Shown in pieces: positions 1 to 11,144 of a stretch of 64,000 bases of DNA. Both the position numbers and the translations under genes were made by a program. Under the pieces are notes generated by a model. That model did no database searches. It had not been told where the DNA came from and worked only from the letters and a program-made list of their open reading frames with translations. Position 1 is the stretch's first letter, and each line of letters begins with the position of its first letter. This DNA comes from Costus lasius (lineage: Eukaryota; Streptophyta; Magnoliopsida; Zingiberales; Costaceae): positions 33,793,501 to 33,857,500 of the forward strand of contig CM050446.2 of assembly GCA_027563935.2 (NCBI GenBank), written 5' to 3'.

Positions 1-9
1 AAACAAGAT

Positions 10-1047
10 GTGAGTGAGACCCTCAAACAAATCAATTCTAAGTTGGATGACATGGTTGCACACAATGAAATTTTAGAAACCCAATTAGCACAACAAGCTT
101 GTTTATTTGAGTTTGATTTGGAAGCTAAAAAGATTGATTTAGAAAATTCCCCCACTGATTATGATTGTTTTGAGATTGAGCCTTATGTGGACACTAATGC
201 ATCTCACTCTGATTTTGATAATTCTAAAATCGATTCCTTTGATAATGTATTATTGGAAAAAGTTGAGGAAATTGAAATTGAAAAACCCTATTTTGATGAA
301 ATTGATGTTTTTTATGATATATCATTTATGGTTAAATCTGATGAGTTTGAAAATTGTGATATTGATGTACCTCAATTTGATTTTGATGATATTGTTGAAA
401 TTAATGATAAATCTTTTGTGGCTAACTCCGATTCTATTAATTCTTTTGCTAACATTGATAAATCTCGTGATTTTTCATATGATTCTGATTTTGACTCTTC
501 TGATGATGAATTATTTGCGGGGAGGCATGAGAAAATTGATTTTGAAGAGTCTCATCTTGATTTTATTGATAATTTTGATATTGAAAAATTGTTTGATGAT
601 GAACATGAGGAAATTGAAAAAGATTTGAAAAATACAAACACTGATGAATCTCACTCTGATGTTTTGCCCATATCTTTTGTTGAATCTTTTGATTTATTTG
701 AAAATTCATGCTTTATTGAGGAATCTAATGAAAGGCATAAAACTTATTTTGATGATCCAATATTTGAATCTTTTGATCTTAGCCCTAATCTTATTGAAAT
801 TGAAAATATTAATTTGAAGAAGGGACTAATGATTTTGCTTTTTGATAAACATAGAAAGATCATAAAGATTTCTTTGAGTGGATTTGAGAACTTTAATTTT
901 AAATTCTGCATATTTAAGAAAGCCACTTTGATTATGATTTATATTGAATTCTGGATATTTGGATTAGTGGCTAAACTTCTTGGACAGAGGAAATGCAGAA
1001 TATTATATGCCTTATACTTTGGTACTAATTCACCTGCTTCACCATGA
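10..1047 (+). pseudogene. Gag linker fused to an aspartate/glutamate-rich region (element A)
   Basis: The 345-codon frame is open from the window edge. Residues 1-30 match the coiled-coil-like linker that follows the zinc knuckle of element B (SETLKQINSKLDDMVAHNE against B's TETLKQINSRLDGVVAHNK). Right after AQQA the match stops and a very acidic segment of about 250 residues begins, rich in D, E, F and S, with repeated SHSD and FDD/FDE words. In B the linker is followed by protease and only then by an EFDL segment, so A appears to have lost the protease by internal deletion while keeping an open frame. The last 80 residues are hydrophobic and basic. Whether it is translated is unknown, and the upstream start lies outside the window. 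Confidence 0.55.
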
Positions 1048-2788
1048 GATTTGATTTTTGGTCAAGCTATGGACCTAAAATTAGCGATTCTTGGGAGGCA
1101 ACCCAAACACACTTTTACTTTGCTTAGTTTCTTTTATTTTAGTTTATTTTTAGTATTTATTTTCCTTTTCTTGTTGCAGGAAAATAAAATTCTTTACGGT
1201 TGCACTGCTTTCCTTAGACACCTGCGGCTTCTTCTCCTGATTTGCAGCACCTCTAGCCACCACTGCATCTGCCTCTGACATCACTGTCTCCAGCCGTCGA
1301 CACTGGATCATACCACCAGCAGATTCTTATTTCTTTTGCCTGCCTCTTATTCCATGATTTTATTTATTTTTGCAGCAGTTCTTTATTATTGACTCTGATT
1401 TTTTTTATGTAGTACTATCTTTTGCACCAGCTGACGATCTCACCTCCAGGACTGTATTCTCTAGCAGGCCACTAGAGATTACTCACTCTACTGTTGGCAC
1501 CATCACCATCATTGCTAGCAACTTTTCAGCTAGCTTCTGTTCTATATCTGTTTCTCACCTGCATCAGCTCTTTTCACCTGCACCCTTTTGGACCATTGAT
1601 GATATCTCTGATTTCCTATTGAAAATATTATTGTTCTATTTTTGTTTGATTATGTAAGAGATTATTTTTTGATTTGAGCCTTATGTATCTTAAATTGTGT
1701 AAATAAAACTTTCAAAAGGCACATCTTTGAACCTAGCAGCATATGCCTAGACACTATTTTTGATCTGAGCCTTATGTACTTTGGGTCAGAGCTTGCTATA
1801 TAGTTTTGTGAGTATTGTTTACACTCTCTTGTATTCATGATTATTTCATATGGTTGCATCTTTGATTTGTTATCACTTTACACCTTTTGCATTGTTTGAG
1901 CCTTATGTGATTATATGGACCAATCATGTTACACTTTTGACTATGATTATATGAGTTTTCATGCTTCACACCTTTTACATTGAATTAGAGATTTTTTTTA
2001 TGGACATGATAAGATTGATAAGTTGATGACATGTTTTTTTTAGATGGGTAGATTTTTCTATAATGATGAATATTCATGCTAATGCCTGTGAATGAAGATA
2101 TACCTCTTATGTTGAATTTATTTCTTCAATATATATCTACTTGTTGAAATTATCCATTGATTGATGCATATGCTTTGGGTAGGTATGTTGTTTGATGAAT
2201 GTAATCTAAGAGTGAAGCATCTTTCTTGAATAAAATGAGCATATGAGTGTAATTTTTGAATTGATGTCAATTGATTAGCCTAGTTGATGTTTGGTCTATT
2301 TTACTATTTGTTGGGAAGGAAGAATCCATGATCCACAAAAATAGTGAGAGACTCCCCAACTTGGCACTGTGCAAAATTGACAGTGGTACCTAAGACATGG
2401 GTTGAAGTCAAAAATTATAAAAAAATTTTGATGACAGAAAAACTTTGGGTAGGCATGAGAGAATGACTCCTCTACTTGGCACTGTGTAAAATTGACAGTG
2501 GTACCTAAGACAAGAGTTGAAGTCTAAAATAAAAAGTGTGTATCTATGTGGGTACATACCATCAAAAACACATAAAAAAAAAGAAAAAGAGATTTTGAGT
2601 GGAAAAAGATTTTGGATATCCTATTCCTGTAAACAAAGGTATAATAGATTTAAACTAAAACAAGGGTGAAATCATGAGACTGAGATTCTTTTTATTATGC
2701 GAGTTGTGAAGTTTTATTTGATCAAAGTTGTAGATCTTAAAGATTAATTTCATTGGATGATGCATTTATCTGAAATTTGTGCAAAAAG
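1048..2788 (+). other. 3' untranslated region of element A
   Basis: There is no convincing gene here. The LGRQP-like motif lies at about 1,090-1,104, followed by a CT-rich leader-like stretch and an open segment at 1,370-1,657 that I do not recognise. The phrase GAGCCTTATGT recurs at about 1,676, 1,768 and 1,900. Two copies of a block with ACTTGGCACTGTG and GACAGTGGTACCTAAGACA lie at about 2,347-2,402 and 2,471-2,525. The same block occurs in reverse at 49,590-49,710 and, diverged, at 25,120-25,170. The match to element B continues to about 2,785. Confidence 0.6.
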
Positions 2789-4732
2789 TGTTGGGAAACC
2801 CCGGGGACATTTTACAATTTTCAGAGTTGTAGACATACATTTTATGCAGCGGAAGAATGTCCCCGAAACAGGCCGGTCCCAAAAACCCAGTGAAGATCGC
2901 AAGCAAGGGAGTCGACACGATGAGTTAGTAAGTACCTTAGGAGCAATATGGAGCGATGCCGATGTAGGCGTCCAAGTGTGCGCCCTCTGCAGTCTCGCAC
3001 ACATGGATCTCTTGAGTTCTCTTCTTCCACGCCCGGTGCTAGCCTCGGGAAGAAGATCCAAGCCTTAGGAAGATGTTTTACTTCTCTTGCGCCACCTAGA
3101 GAAATAGATGCGCCAAGTGAAGAGGGAAAACTACCCAAGCCGCCAAGCCCTAGATCTCTTTGCGCCAAGAGGAAAGGAGGAAGAGGCTTGCGGTTATGGA
3201 AGATGCGCCCTTGCTCCAAGCACTCGCCCCTCTCCTTGTGTTCATGCCTTCAAGGAATGATTACCCGCAAGAGGGAGCGACTAGGGTCACATTTATAGGG
3301 CAAGAGGCGGTTAGGGTAATGGCTAGGATCATGATAAGTGTAGGGCTAGGATGAGGAGGTTTGAGACAAGGAAAGTCTCCAAAACATTTCCATAATTCTC
3401 ATTCAACCTTTCCTTTTGTTCCCACGCCTTTACTTGTGTGCCAAGGCCTTGCCTTGCGCCTCAAGCAATGCCATAAAGGCATTCATTCCATCCTAGCAAG
3501 GGAGGCGCCCTTTACTTCCATAATGAAGCAAAGGCGCCAACATGACCCCATTATGCCCCTAGGTGCCTAATGGTTCATGTTTCTCCCCATTATACCCTTT
3601 TAGCCTCTCATCTCTTCATGAGAACTTGTCATTGGGCCTCATTGGATAATGAGCTAGCCCAAACTTCATTACATGGGTTGATTAAGCACTTGGATCCAAT
3701 CCAATGCAACCCTAATCCAAATGTGACCAACCATGGTCAAATACGGGTCAACCTGCCAAAAATGAAGTTTGGCTCCAATAACATTCTTCCATCTCATCAG
3801 GCCCATTGGCGCTGATGAAATCTCCCAATTAGATCCGAGTTATCCAATAACTCGATCATAAGGCTTCCCGATCAATACGAGAACTCAAGTATCAAGGTGT
3901 GCGACCCTGTAGGTTCCTCTGACGCTGGCAGTGCTGACCAGAGGTCATCACAAGCAGTGAGTGGCACCTAGCAGTGCATCGCTGCTACCCAGGTCGTTAG
4001 AATGGATATCGACATCGACATCCCCATCATCGCAACTAGGTACATATGCATTACAGTCTCTTTGCCGTACTGATATCCGATTGGACAAGTGTGTCACCAC
4101 TTGTTTTCATCCAATCACATGGCTATGACTAAAACAGGTTCTCACCTGGGTATGGCCATACACTCTCAGTCATAGAACCATAAAGGAGCTCCATGGATAT
4201 CATACTTCCATAGAGAAGGGGCAAATCCTATGTCTGTCCATTGATCTTCTCATATGGGTCGTGACATGCTCAATAACAACCGTTATGACCTCCCAGCTAC
4301 GGCAAGGTGTTAGGTTGTATCAAAGCAAGTCCCTAACCATATAGAATGATCAATGACCTCAAGTCAAGGGATCAATGCATCTCCTGTCACTTATGAGGAT
4401 AACTCATGACATCAAGTCATAGCCTCATAGCGGGTCTATCCAGTATATCCTCCAATGATATACCCATGTGTCTGCGTTAGTACCACGTGGCTAACCAGCC
4501 CACATACCAGTCTCTCAAGTACCAGAGCTGTCCCATATCCACTCAGGTACATCGACTGGGGACAATTATTTGAGCACAGATCCAATCTGTCTCCAGGGAC
4601 ATTATCATGTAAGTACACAATCGCAGGTGTAGTCAAACAATGATAACGACAATGCCAGAATGATATATAAATATCAATGTCAAGTAGTACATAAGTTGAC
4701 CAAAACTAGGTCCTAGGGCATATACACTAACA
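2789..4732 (-). repeat. 3' LTR of Copia-0 (1,944 bp)
   Basis: On the + strand it begins TGTTGGGAAACC and ends ATATACACTAACA, giving TG...CA ends. Next to 4,732 is a purine-rich tract on the minus strand (ACTGCAAGTGGGAAAT), the expected polypurine tract. The LTR shares blocks in the same order with the LTRs of Copia-1 and Copia-2: 'GTGCGACCCTGTAGG' near 3,899, 'TATGGCCATACACTCTCA' near 4,151, and 'CTATCCAGTATATCC' near 4,436. No partner LTR is in the window. Confidence 0.9.
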
Positions 4733-4970
4733 ATTTCCCACTTGCAGTAAGACCTAGAAGTTGAGGAATCTCAACCCCATATCTCTAGCGTGACCATCAT
4801 GCTTTTGCTACGCCAAAGCCTTGGTCAATGGGTCTGCCAGATTGTTCTCTGTGTCTACTCTGCTAATCTTGACATCACCTCTGTCAATGATCTCTCTGAT
4901 CAGGTGAAATCTTCTGAGTATGTGTTTGGATCTTTGATGAGACCGTGGTTCCTTGGCTTGTGCAATTGCT
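4733..4970 (-). pseudogene. Copia-0 RNase H, C-terminal end
   Basis: The minus strand encodes the typical Copia RNase H end: AQAKEPRSHQ, then a KHI segment, RRFHLIREIIDRGD, and an ADPLTKAL motif before the stop near 4,750. It is the same region as the intact-looking Copia-1 end at 9,441-9,983. Upstream coding is cut at 4,970 exactly after CAATTGCT and resumes at 7,102, so both pieces belong to one gene. Confidence 0.85.
4963..4970 (+). repeat. 8-bp target-site duplication, left copy (CAATTGCT)
   Basis: CAATTGCT here is repeated at 7,095-7,102. The two copies flank a 2.1-kb insert and join the two halves of the Copia-0 RNase H reading frame. An 8-bp duplication is typical of hAT-type DNA transposons. 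Confidence 0.75.
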
Positions 4971-7094
4971 GATGGGGGCAGAGATCACAGGCCAAGAAGG
5001 TACAAATGGAGTTTAAGATTGCCATAGAGAAAGACTTGGAGGCTCGCGAATAAGCTAGCAAGACTCACTCCAAATGCTAGCTCAAAATAAAGAAAAGAAT
5101 AACTTCAACTACTTCATGTTATGGTCGAGACACTTTCCAGAATAAGTTGTACTCTCCACAAATCAGCCAATCTAGCCATGCGACTTGCGCCAACTTCAAA
5201 TCTGCATCAAGATCATCTTCAACGCTGAACGGTTCAACGCACGCTCGCAGCCAACGCTCTTCTTCAGCCAAAGTTGGAAGCTGCAACGTTACCTTCGCAC
5301 CTCACAAGGAAAGTTCAACGTTTCTCTTCAGCAATCGAAGGAGGAAAGCTCCAATGCCATCGCTGCAGTCGTTCAAACAAGGAAACACCAACGTCTCTTT
5401 GCAGCAACGTCTCTCCCAATCTTCCCCTATATGTATCAAAGCTTGAACCTTGTACAAACAGATTTGAGATTTTGTTGAATGGAAATGGTTTCTTCGTCCA
5501 TGGAATCGGATGTCTCCTTTCTCCTCTGAGGCGCTTGTGTCGCCTACCCTTCTCTTCTCCTCCTCCTTCTAGGGCTGAGCCCCTCCTTCCTCCTCTCCTC
5601 TCTATTCTCTTCTTCTACCTCTAATTCTCCTTCTCTGTTCGCTGCAACCGTCTGCAACTTCACTTTCCTGATTTTCGAAAGATTGTGAGCACGCCGCCGA
5701 CGATCCGCCGGTCTGATCCTCACAAAACTTCGGGCGTCACTCCTCCTCCCCAAGATGAAGCTCTAGCCGCCGGCATCCGCCAAACCTTCCGTCCGATCAC
5801 CGGAATCGAACGTCCGTTCGAATCCCCTGTTCTCGCCAGCCTTCCGTCCTGGTGCCGTCTTCCAGCACCGTTCTCCTCCGTTCGGCCACCATCCACCACG
5901 AAACTCCGGCCACATCGTCACCACAACCTCATCAACTCCCAGTTGTAGCAGGTCCGGCGAACGGCCACCACCGGACGAACGGCGACCAACTCTGCCCCAC
6001 GCTCGTTTTTCCCTGTTTCCGCCCAGTTTCCGCCTCAGATCCGTCTTCATCGTCGATCTCCTCCGTCCGGCCATCTTTCATCTCCAAACTCCGGCCACGT
6101 CCTCTCGTCAGCCACAGCACCTCCCAGTAGTAGCAGGTTCTGAGTTCGTGCACCTCCGGTTGTCCGGCGACGAACTCTGTTCCTCACGCGCATCTCCCTG
6201 TTCTGCTGAACAGCGCATCCCCGCCTCCGCCTGCGTTGCCTCCCTCGCCTCGCCCCACCACCAGCCGTCGGTGTTCCGATGAAACCGACGCCTCCTCGCC
6301 TTTCCAGTGCTCCAGTGCCACCGACGAACAATCCGTGCTGCAGCGTCATCGATCTCGCCAGCTTTTCTCGTTCTGTTTTCACGTTCGCTGTTTGTTCTTA
6401 ACCTTGGTGCTAAACTGAATATCCTTGTTTCTGCAGGTTTTTTTTTAACTTGCTCGGATAAGTCTCCAGCTCTGATCATTGGATCCATTAGCAAGACCTG
6501 ATCCTCCTCTATCATTCGGATCAGTTGGAAGAAACGCAAATCGAATGGATCATTCTCCAAGACACATCAACTTTTCGTAAATTGATCAACTCCTGCATAG
6601 TCTTCTTATTTAATCTGTTTAGCGTATTTTATGCAGGTATTTGATGTGCTTCGACAGGAAGGAACCTATAATATCTGAAACGGTTAGGAAGACCATGTTT
6701 CTGTCCACCATAAGGAACAGTTGGTTCTACTAAAGATTCATCGGTACACCCAAGAAAGCATTGCAAAAGTAGTAATCTAATAAAATTCTGTGCAGTTTTA
6801 ACTTTCCGATCTGAGTAGCTATATTGGTTGCACAAAATCTATATGCTCGAGTAGGAGTCTACTCTCCATTTTGATACGCATGCAAAGAACTAATTTAGTT
6901 CTACAATGCAGTTCATTTAGTTGAATATTGAATGATTGGAACCCCTCTATGACATTTGCCACATTTGCTAAATAATAATTTTCTGAACTCCTGGAATTCT
7001 AGCTATTTCATGAATATGTTGTTTTCTGAAAATTCAACAATAAATAACTGAATTTAAGTTTAGTAGTTTGTTGTCACACGCTTCCCCCCTACAT
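4971..7094. mobile_element. 2.1-kb insertion with 8-bp TSD, possible non-autonomous DNA transposon carrying leader-like cargo
   Basis: The insert splits Copia-0 RNase H and is bounded by CAATTGCT on both sides. Its left end reads GATGGGGGCAGAGATCACA; the reverse complement of its right end reads ATGTAGGGGGGAAGCGTG, so any terminal inverted repeat is short and imperfect. No transposase is seen. The interior is GC- and CT-rich (about 5,500-6,400) with an intron-acceptor-like TTTTATGCAGGT near 6,628. A diverged copy lies in reverse orientation at about 20,640-21,640. It could be a hAT-like or Mutator-like element that captured part of a host gene leader, or another element class; the superfamily is not settled. 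Confidence 0.5.
5150..6640 (+). other. GC/CT-rich leader-like cargo within the insertion
   Basis: Many overlapping short frames exist here on both strands, as expected of GC-rich DNA, and none shows a recognisable domain. The layout suggests an untranslated leader: a CT-rich tract at 5,560-5,640, GC-rich sequence with repeated CCGGCGA and CTCCGGCCA words, two similar CCCAGTTGTAGCAGGT / CCCAGTAGTAGCAGGT words (about 5,938 and 6,123), and acceptor-like TTCTGCAGGT (about 6,428) and ATGCAGGT (about 6,632). No start codon or protein can be defended. Confidence 0.4.
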
Positions 7095-7102
7095 CAATTG
7101 CT
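7095..7102 (+). repeat. 8-bp target-site duplication, right copy (CAATTGCT)
   Basis: This is identical to 4,963-4,970. Reading the minus strand across the duplication and omitting the insert restores the continuity of the Copia-0 RNase H region. Confidence 0.75.
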
Positions 7103-7720
7103 CCATTGTTGTCACAGTAGAGTTCAATGGGATCCATTACACTAGGTACCACTTGAAGATCACATAAGAACTTCCTTATCCAAACAGCTTCCTTGGCTGC
7201 CTCAGAAGCAGCCACATACTCAGCTTCGGTTGTAGAATCTGCTATGGTGGATTGCTTGAAGCTCTTCCAACATACAGCGCCTCCATTTATCTTGAACACA
7301 TAGCCGGCCTGCGATCTAAAGTCATCACGGTCAGACTGGAACGATGCGTCAGTATAGCCCTGCATACTGAGCTCTTCCTGTCCCCCATAGACCAAGAACA
7401 AATCCTTAGTTCTTCTCAGATACTTTAGGATGTTCTTTACAGCCACCCAGTGCTGTAGACCTGGATTGGATTGGTATCGGTTGGTTATGCTTACAGCATA
7501 TGCTACATCTGGTCTAGTACATAACATTGCATACATGATCGATCCTACTGCCGAAGCATAAGGAATTCGACTCATGTCATCCCTCTCTACCTGTGTTGTA
7601 GGACACTGGCTCTTTGAGAGAGTAAGGCCACGTCTCACTGGAAGGTATCCTTTCTTGGATTGCTCCATGTAGAACCTCTCCAGTATCTTATCAATGTAAG
7701 TACTTTGACTAAGGGCCAGA
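7103..7720 (-). pseudogene. Copia-0 RT C-terminus and RNase H, N-terminal part
   Basis: The minus-strand frame encodes KGYLPVRRGLTLSKSQCP, the IGSIMYAMLCTRPDVAYAVS motif of plant Copia pol, then GYTDASFQSD, ADSTTEAEYVAASEA and the LYCDNNGAI motif of RNase H. Coding is open right up to 7,720, where Copia-1 was inserted. At the low-coordinate end it is cut by the 8-bp-TSD insertion and continues at 4,970. It is close to the Copia-1 protein but clearly a different copy. Confidence 0.88.
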
Positions 7721-9420
7721 TGATGGTTCCCCTAAGGGGGCGAAACCCTAATATGCGCATGTAGAATATTTTGCATAGCGGAAGCTAGGGTTTCTTAAGG
7801 AATCGCATGCATGAATATATGATCAACTTCATGAACTTGTATAGATCAAACAAAAAACATACCAATGCCATTTCTTAGATGGCGACTTGGAAGCAAGAGG
7901 GCGATGTGGCTCTCCTCCAAAGCGTGCGCACACAAGATGTATGATCGCCTACTCCTTGTTGATCTTTGTGCTAGCAAAGTTCTCCAAGTCTCCTAACCGA
8001 GTGAAGGAGATGAGATGCTTTTCTTGGCTTTCGAACTCCCTCTCTTTGCGTGAAGAAGATCACCGAAAGAGGAACGTCGTCAAGAGGAAGAGGCGAGTGA
8101 GCGAAGAGTAATGCCCTCGAACGTGAGGCGTTATGCCCAAACGTGGAAGCATTACTCTATTTTGGAAAACCAACTTCCAAAAATAGCAAACCCCTTAACG
8201 CTCATGCGTTTACACAATTAAACCGATCGCCACTTTATCTCCCATTGAACCATGCGCTCACATGATGAGCCGGTTCAATTAGATTTGGTTCAAAGACCAA
8301 ATTAAGCCAAGCATTGGTCTAGATCAAATTAAACCATAAGGTTCAAGATCTAACCATTCATCTCTTGATGCTCTTGATCTCACCGATCTAGCATCAATTC
8401 TCTCGATCGAAGCTTACCGATCTCAAGCCCTAATCAATCAAACATGATCAGACCAGATCTCACTTACAATCAGAGTTTAAACTCCTTTAAACTGAACCAG
8501 AACAATTCAGTCCACACGATCTGACTTAAGTAAGCCATATCATCAAATTGTGCGACCCTAAGGGTTTCCTTTAAATGTCGGTAACGATAACTCACGTTAT
8601 CACGATCAGTGAGGGGTATCTAGCAACACATCACTGTCTCCCAATATAAAGGAAAGAGTCTTCCAAGACTACACCCAAACCACAGCATAAGTGTGAATCC
8701 ACTTCACTAGGCATACATGTTTCCTTTGCCACTGGATGTTCTTATTGGACAAGCGTGTCAAGCCTGTAATTCTAATATGATGAGAATGATTAGATCAGAT
8801 GAAACATAGTCATCTGGGTATGGCCATACACTTTCTCAATCATCTCATACAGGGGGCCCCTATAGAACATCACACTCCTTCCAAGGAGACGGCAATCCTA
8901 TATCTATCACTAGTGCCCTAACATGACTCATGTTCATTATCCAAGATAGTCTATAACCATTATGTTTCAAATGATATTGAACTACCTCAAAACAATGCCA
9001 ATCATCATTTAGAAACAGAAGTGATCTCAAGTCAGAGGAAATATGCCACTTGTTTGCATATAAGGATTATTCACATTGTGACAAGCAATTGAATATCCTT
9101 AGTAGGGTCTGTCCAGTACATCCAATGTACCCATGAGTCTACATCTTATTCCATGCTCGAAGCATCCTATAAGATTAGAACACATATTAGTCTCAATCAT
9201 ATCAAGGCTGTCTCATGTTCACCAAGATATCTCGACTAAGGACAAAACTGCATGTCAGCCAAGCTGAACAGCATTGAGACATTATTCAGAAGTATACATA
9301 TTGCAGCAGATGATGTAACAACCTGAATAACAACCATTGCCTTTATAAACATAGAGTTTATACATGATACTGAAATAATCCCAAGGCCTCAAACATTAGC
9401 CTTAAGGGCATACCCCAACA
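7721..9420 (-). repeat. 3' LTR of Copia-1 (1,700 bp)
   Basis: On the + strand it runs from TGATGGTTCCCC to GCATACCCCAACA. It matches 15,135-16,414 closely. The polypurine tract AAGTGCAAGTGGGAGAT (minus strand) abuts it at 9,421-9,437. A 74-78-codon open frame inside both LTR copies (7,887-8,111 and 15,289-15,525) has no coding features and is taken as chance. Confidence 0.93.
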
Positions 9421-9437
9421 ATCTCCCACTTGCACTT
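9421..9437 (-). other. Polypurine tract of Copia-1
   Basis: The minus strand reads AAGTGCAAGTGGGAGAT directly before the LTR start TGTTGGGG. Equivalent tracts adjoin the LTRs of Copia-0 (4,733) and Copia-2 (29,910). It would prime plus-strand synthesis. Confidence 0.8.
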
Positions 9438-9440
9438 AAT

Positions 9441-9998
9441 CTAATAGTTGAGAAATCTCAAACCCATATTATTACAGTGCTTCTCATGCTTCTGCTGCGC
9501 CAGAGGCTTAGTAAGCGGGTCTGCCAGATTGTCATCTGTATGAACCTTGCAGACTTTGATCTCGCCACGATCAATGATCTCCCGAATCAAATGAAACCTT
9601 CTCTGTATGTGCTTGGACTTCTGGTGTGACCGTGGTTCCTTTGCTTGTGCTATTGCTCCAGTGTTATCACAGAAGATAACCAATGGATCTGCACTCGAAG
9701 GAACAACACCAAGTTCCTGAACGAACTTATGAATCCACACTGCCTCCTTAGATGCTTCTGAGGCTGCAACATACTCGGCTTCTGTTGTGGAATCAGCAAC
9801 AATTGACTGTTTGAAACTTTTCCACACCACTGCTCCTCCATTCAAGCTAAAAACATAGCCTGATTGCGATCGGAAATCATCCTGGTCAGATTGGAACGAA
9901 GCGTCAGTATATCCTTCAATACTGAGTTCTTCCTGACCTCCATATATCAAGAACATATCTTTGGTCCTCCGAAGATATTTCAAAATGTTCTTGACCGC
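9441..9998 (-). pseudogene. Copia-1 RNase H domain
   Basis: About 180 residues on the minus strand hold the RNase H signatures GYTDASFQSD, SGYVFSLNGGAVVWKS, ADSTTEAEYVAASEA, FCDNTGAIAQAKEPRSHQ and the ADPLTKPLAQQKHE tail, ending at its natural stop just before the polypurine tract. It is in frame with the upstream RT piece, separated only by an amber codon at about 9,999-10,001 where related elements have tryptophan. It degrades the RNA strand during reverse transcription. Confidence 0.9.
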
Positions 9999-10001
9999 AA
10001 T

Positions 10002-11144
10002 CTAGTGTGCCTGCCCTAGATTACTTTGGAATCGACTGGTCACGCTTAACCCGTAAGCGACGTCTGGGCGAGTACACAACATCGCATACATAATGGACCC
10101 AATAGCCGAAGCATAAGGCGTATTGTCCATTTCATCTTTCTCAGTCTGTGTTTGTGGACACTGACTCTTTGAAAGATTCAGACCATGTCTGACTGGAAGA
10201 TATCCTCTTTTAGAATTTTCTAAATGGAATCTCTCCAGGACTTTATCGATGTAAGTACTCTGGCACAACCCGAGAAGCCTCTTAGATCTATCTCTGTAGA
10301 TCTTCACACCTAATACATAGGCTGCTTCTCCTAAATCTTTCATCTGGAAACATTTTCTTAACCATGCTTTGACCGCATGTAGTTCAGGAATATCGTTTCC
10401 AATGATTAAGATATCATCGACGTAGAGGACTAGGAAAGTAATAACGCTCCCACTAAACCTCTTATATACACACGGGTCATCTTCATTCTTGATGAAACCA
10501 AACTTACAGATTGATTCATCAAAATGAATATTCCAGCTTCGCGATGCTTGTTTAAGTCCATAAATGGACTTCTTTAATTTGCATATTTTATGACGATCTG
10601 ATGGATTAGTGAAACCTTCAGGTTGTGTCATATACACATCCTCTTCTAATTTTCCATTAAGGAAAGCGGTCTTCACATCCATCTGCCAGATCTCATAATC
10701 ATAATATGCCGCTATCGCGAGAATAATCCGAATAGACTTGAACATGGCTACAGGAGAGAAAGTTTCATCATAATCTATCCCGTAGATTTGTTTGAAACAT
10801 TTCGCAACTAGCCTGCCTTTATAGGTAACCACGTTACCATCCATGTCAATCTTCTTCTTGAAGTTCCATTGACAGCCTATAGGGATTACTCCCGGAGGCG
10901 GATCAACCAAATCCCAGACTTGGTTATCTGACATGGAGTCCATCTCGGCTCGCATAGCTTCAAGCCATCTCGCTGATTCCGGTCCACTGACCGCATCCGC
11001 ATAAGTGAGGGGTTCATCATCAATGATGTAGACTCCGTCATAGCGCTCAGGTTGTCGACGGATCCTTCCCGATCTTCGCGGTTCCCGTGTTATCTGAGCC
11101 TCAGGTTGTTCAGTAACCTGATCTACTGGCTCAGGCTCATCCAA
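10002..11144 (-). pseudogene. Copia-1 reverse transcriptase
   Basis: The minus-strand frame of 380 codons has the Copia RT landmarks: IPIGCQWNFKKK, YKGRLVAKCF, QMDVKTAFLNGKLEEDVYM, GLKQASRSWN and the catalytic YVDDILIIG. It ends with the IGSIMYAMLCTRPDVAYG segment. A proline- and acid-rich hinge (residues 1-30) joins it to the integrase C-terminus. It shares the frame of the upstream integrase and downstream RNase H, with amber codons at both joins. The catalytic residues are kept. Confidence 0.92.

Larger units (their letters stand above)
1..2788 (+). mobile_element. Athila-like non-autonomous LTR element A, 3' portion
   Basis: This is the 3' part of a Ty3/Gypsy element of the Athila/Tat type, cut by the window edge on the left and by a Copia LTR at 2,789 on the right. 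It starts in a gag linker that closely matches the linker of element B (57,726-58,250), runs through an acidic reading frame, and reaches a short LGRQP-type motif at about 1,090-1,104 that also occurs in B (about 50,420) and C (about 62,335). A 1.7-kb 3' untranslated region follows, which aligns with B at 49,200-49,700. No RT or integrase is visible. The Athila assignment is by family knowledge of gag and the tRNA-Asp PBS seen in B. Confidence 0.75.
2789..7720 (-). mobile_element. Copia-0, truncated Copia retrotransposon (minus strand)
   Basis: What remains is the 3' LTR (2,789-4,732), the end of the RNase H gene (4,733-4,970) and a further RNase H/RT end piece (7,103-7,720). The two coding pieces are separated by a 2.1-kb insertion with an 8-bp direct repeat. 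At 7,720 the element is broken by Copia-1. Its RT, integrase, gag and 5' LTR do not reappear to the right of Copia-1, so they were probably deleted. The left end interrupts element A; a target-site duplication cannot be tested because the other end is gone. Confidence 0.85.

Noticed and set aside
161..628. 155-codon open frame overlapping the acidic ORF of element A
   Set aside because: Leucine/isoleucine-rich +1 shadow of the acidic D/E/F frame; no independent signal.
5274..6560. Several 60-150-codon open frames in the insertion cargo
   Set aside because: Overlapping frames on both strands in GC-rich DNA; low-complexity products, no family recognised.
7887..8111. 74-codon open frame in Copia-1 LTR, repeated at 15,289-15,525
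   Set aside because: Conservation is explained by LTR identity; no domain or coding bias.
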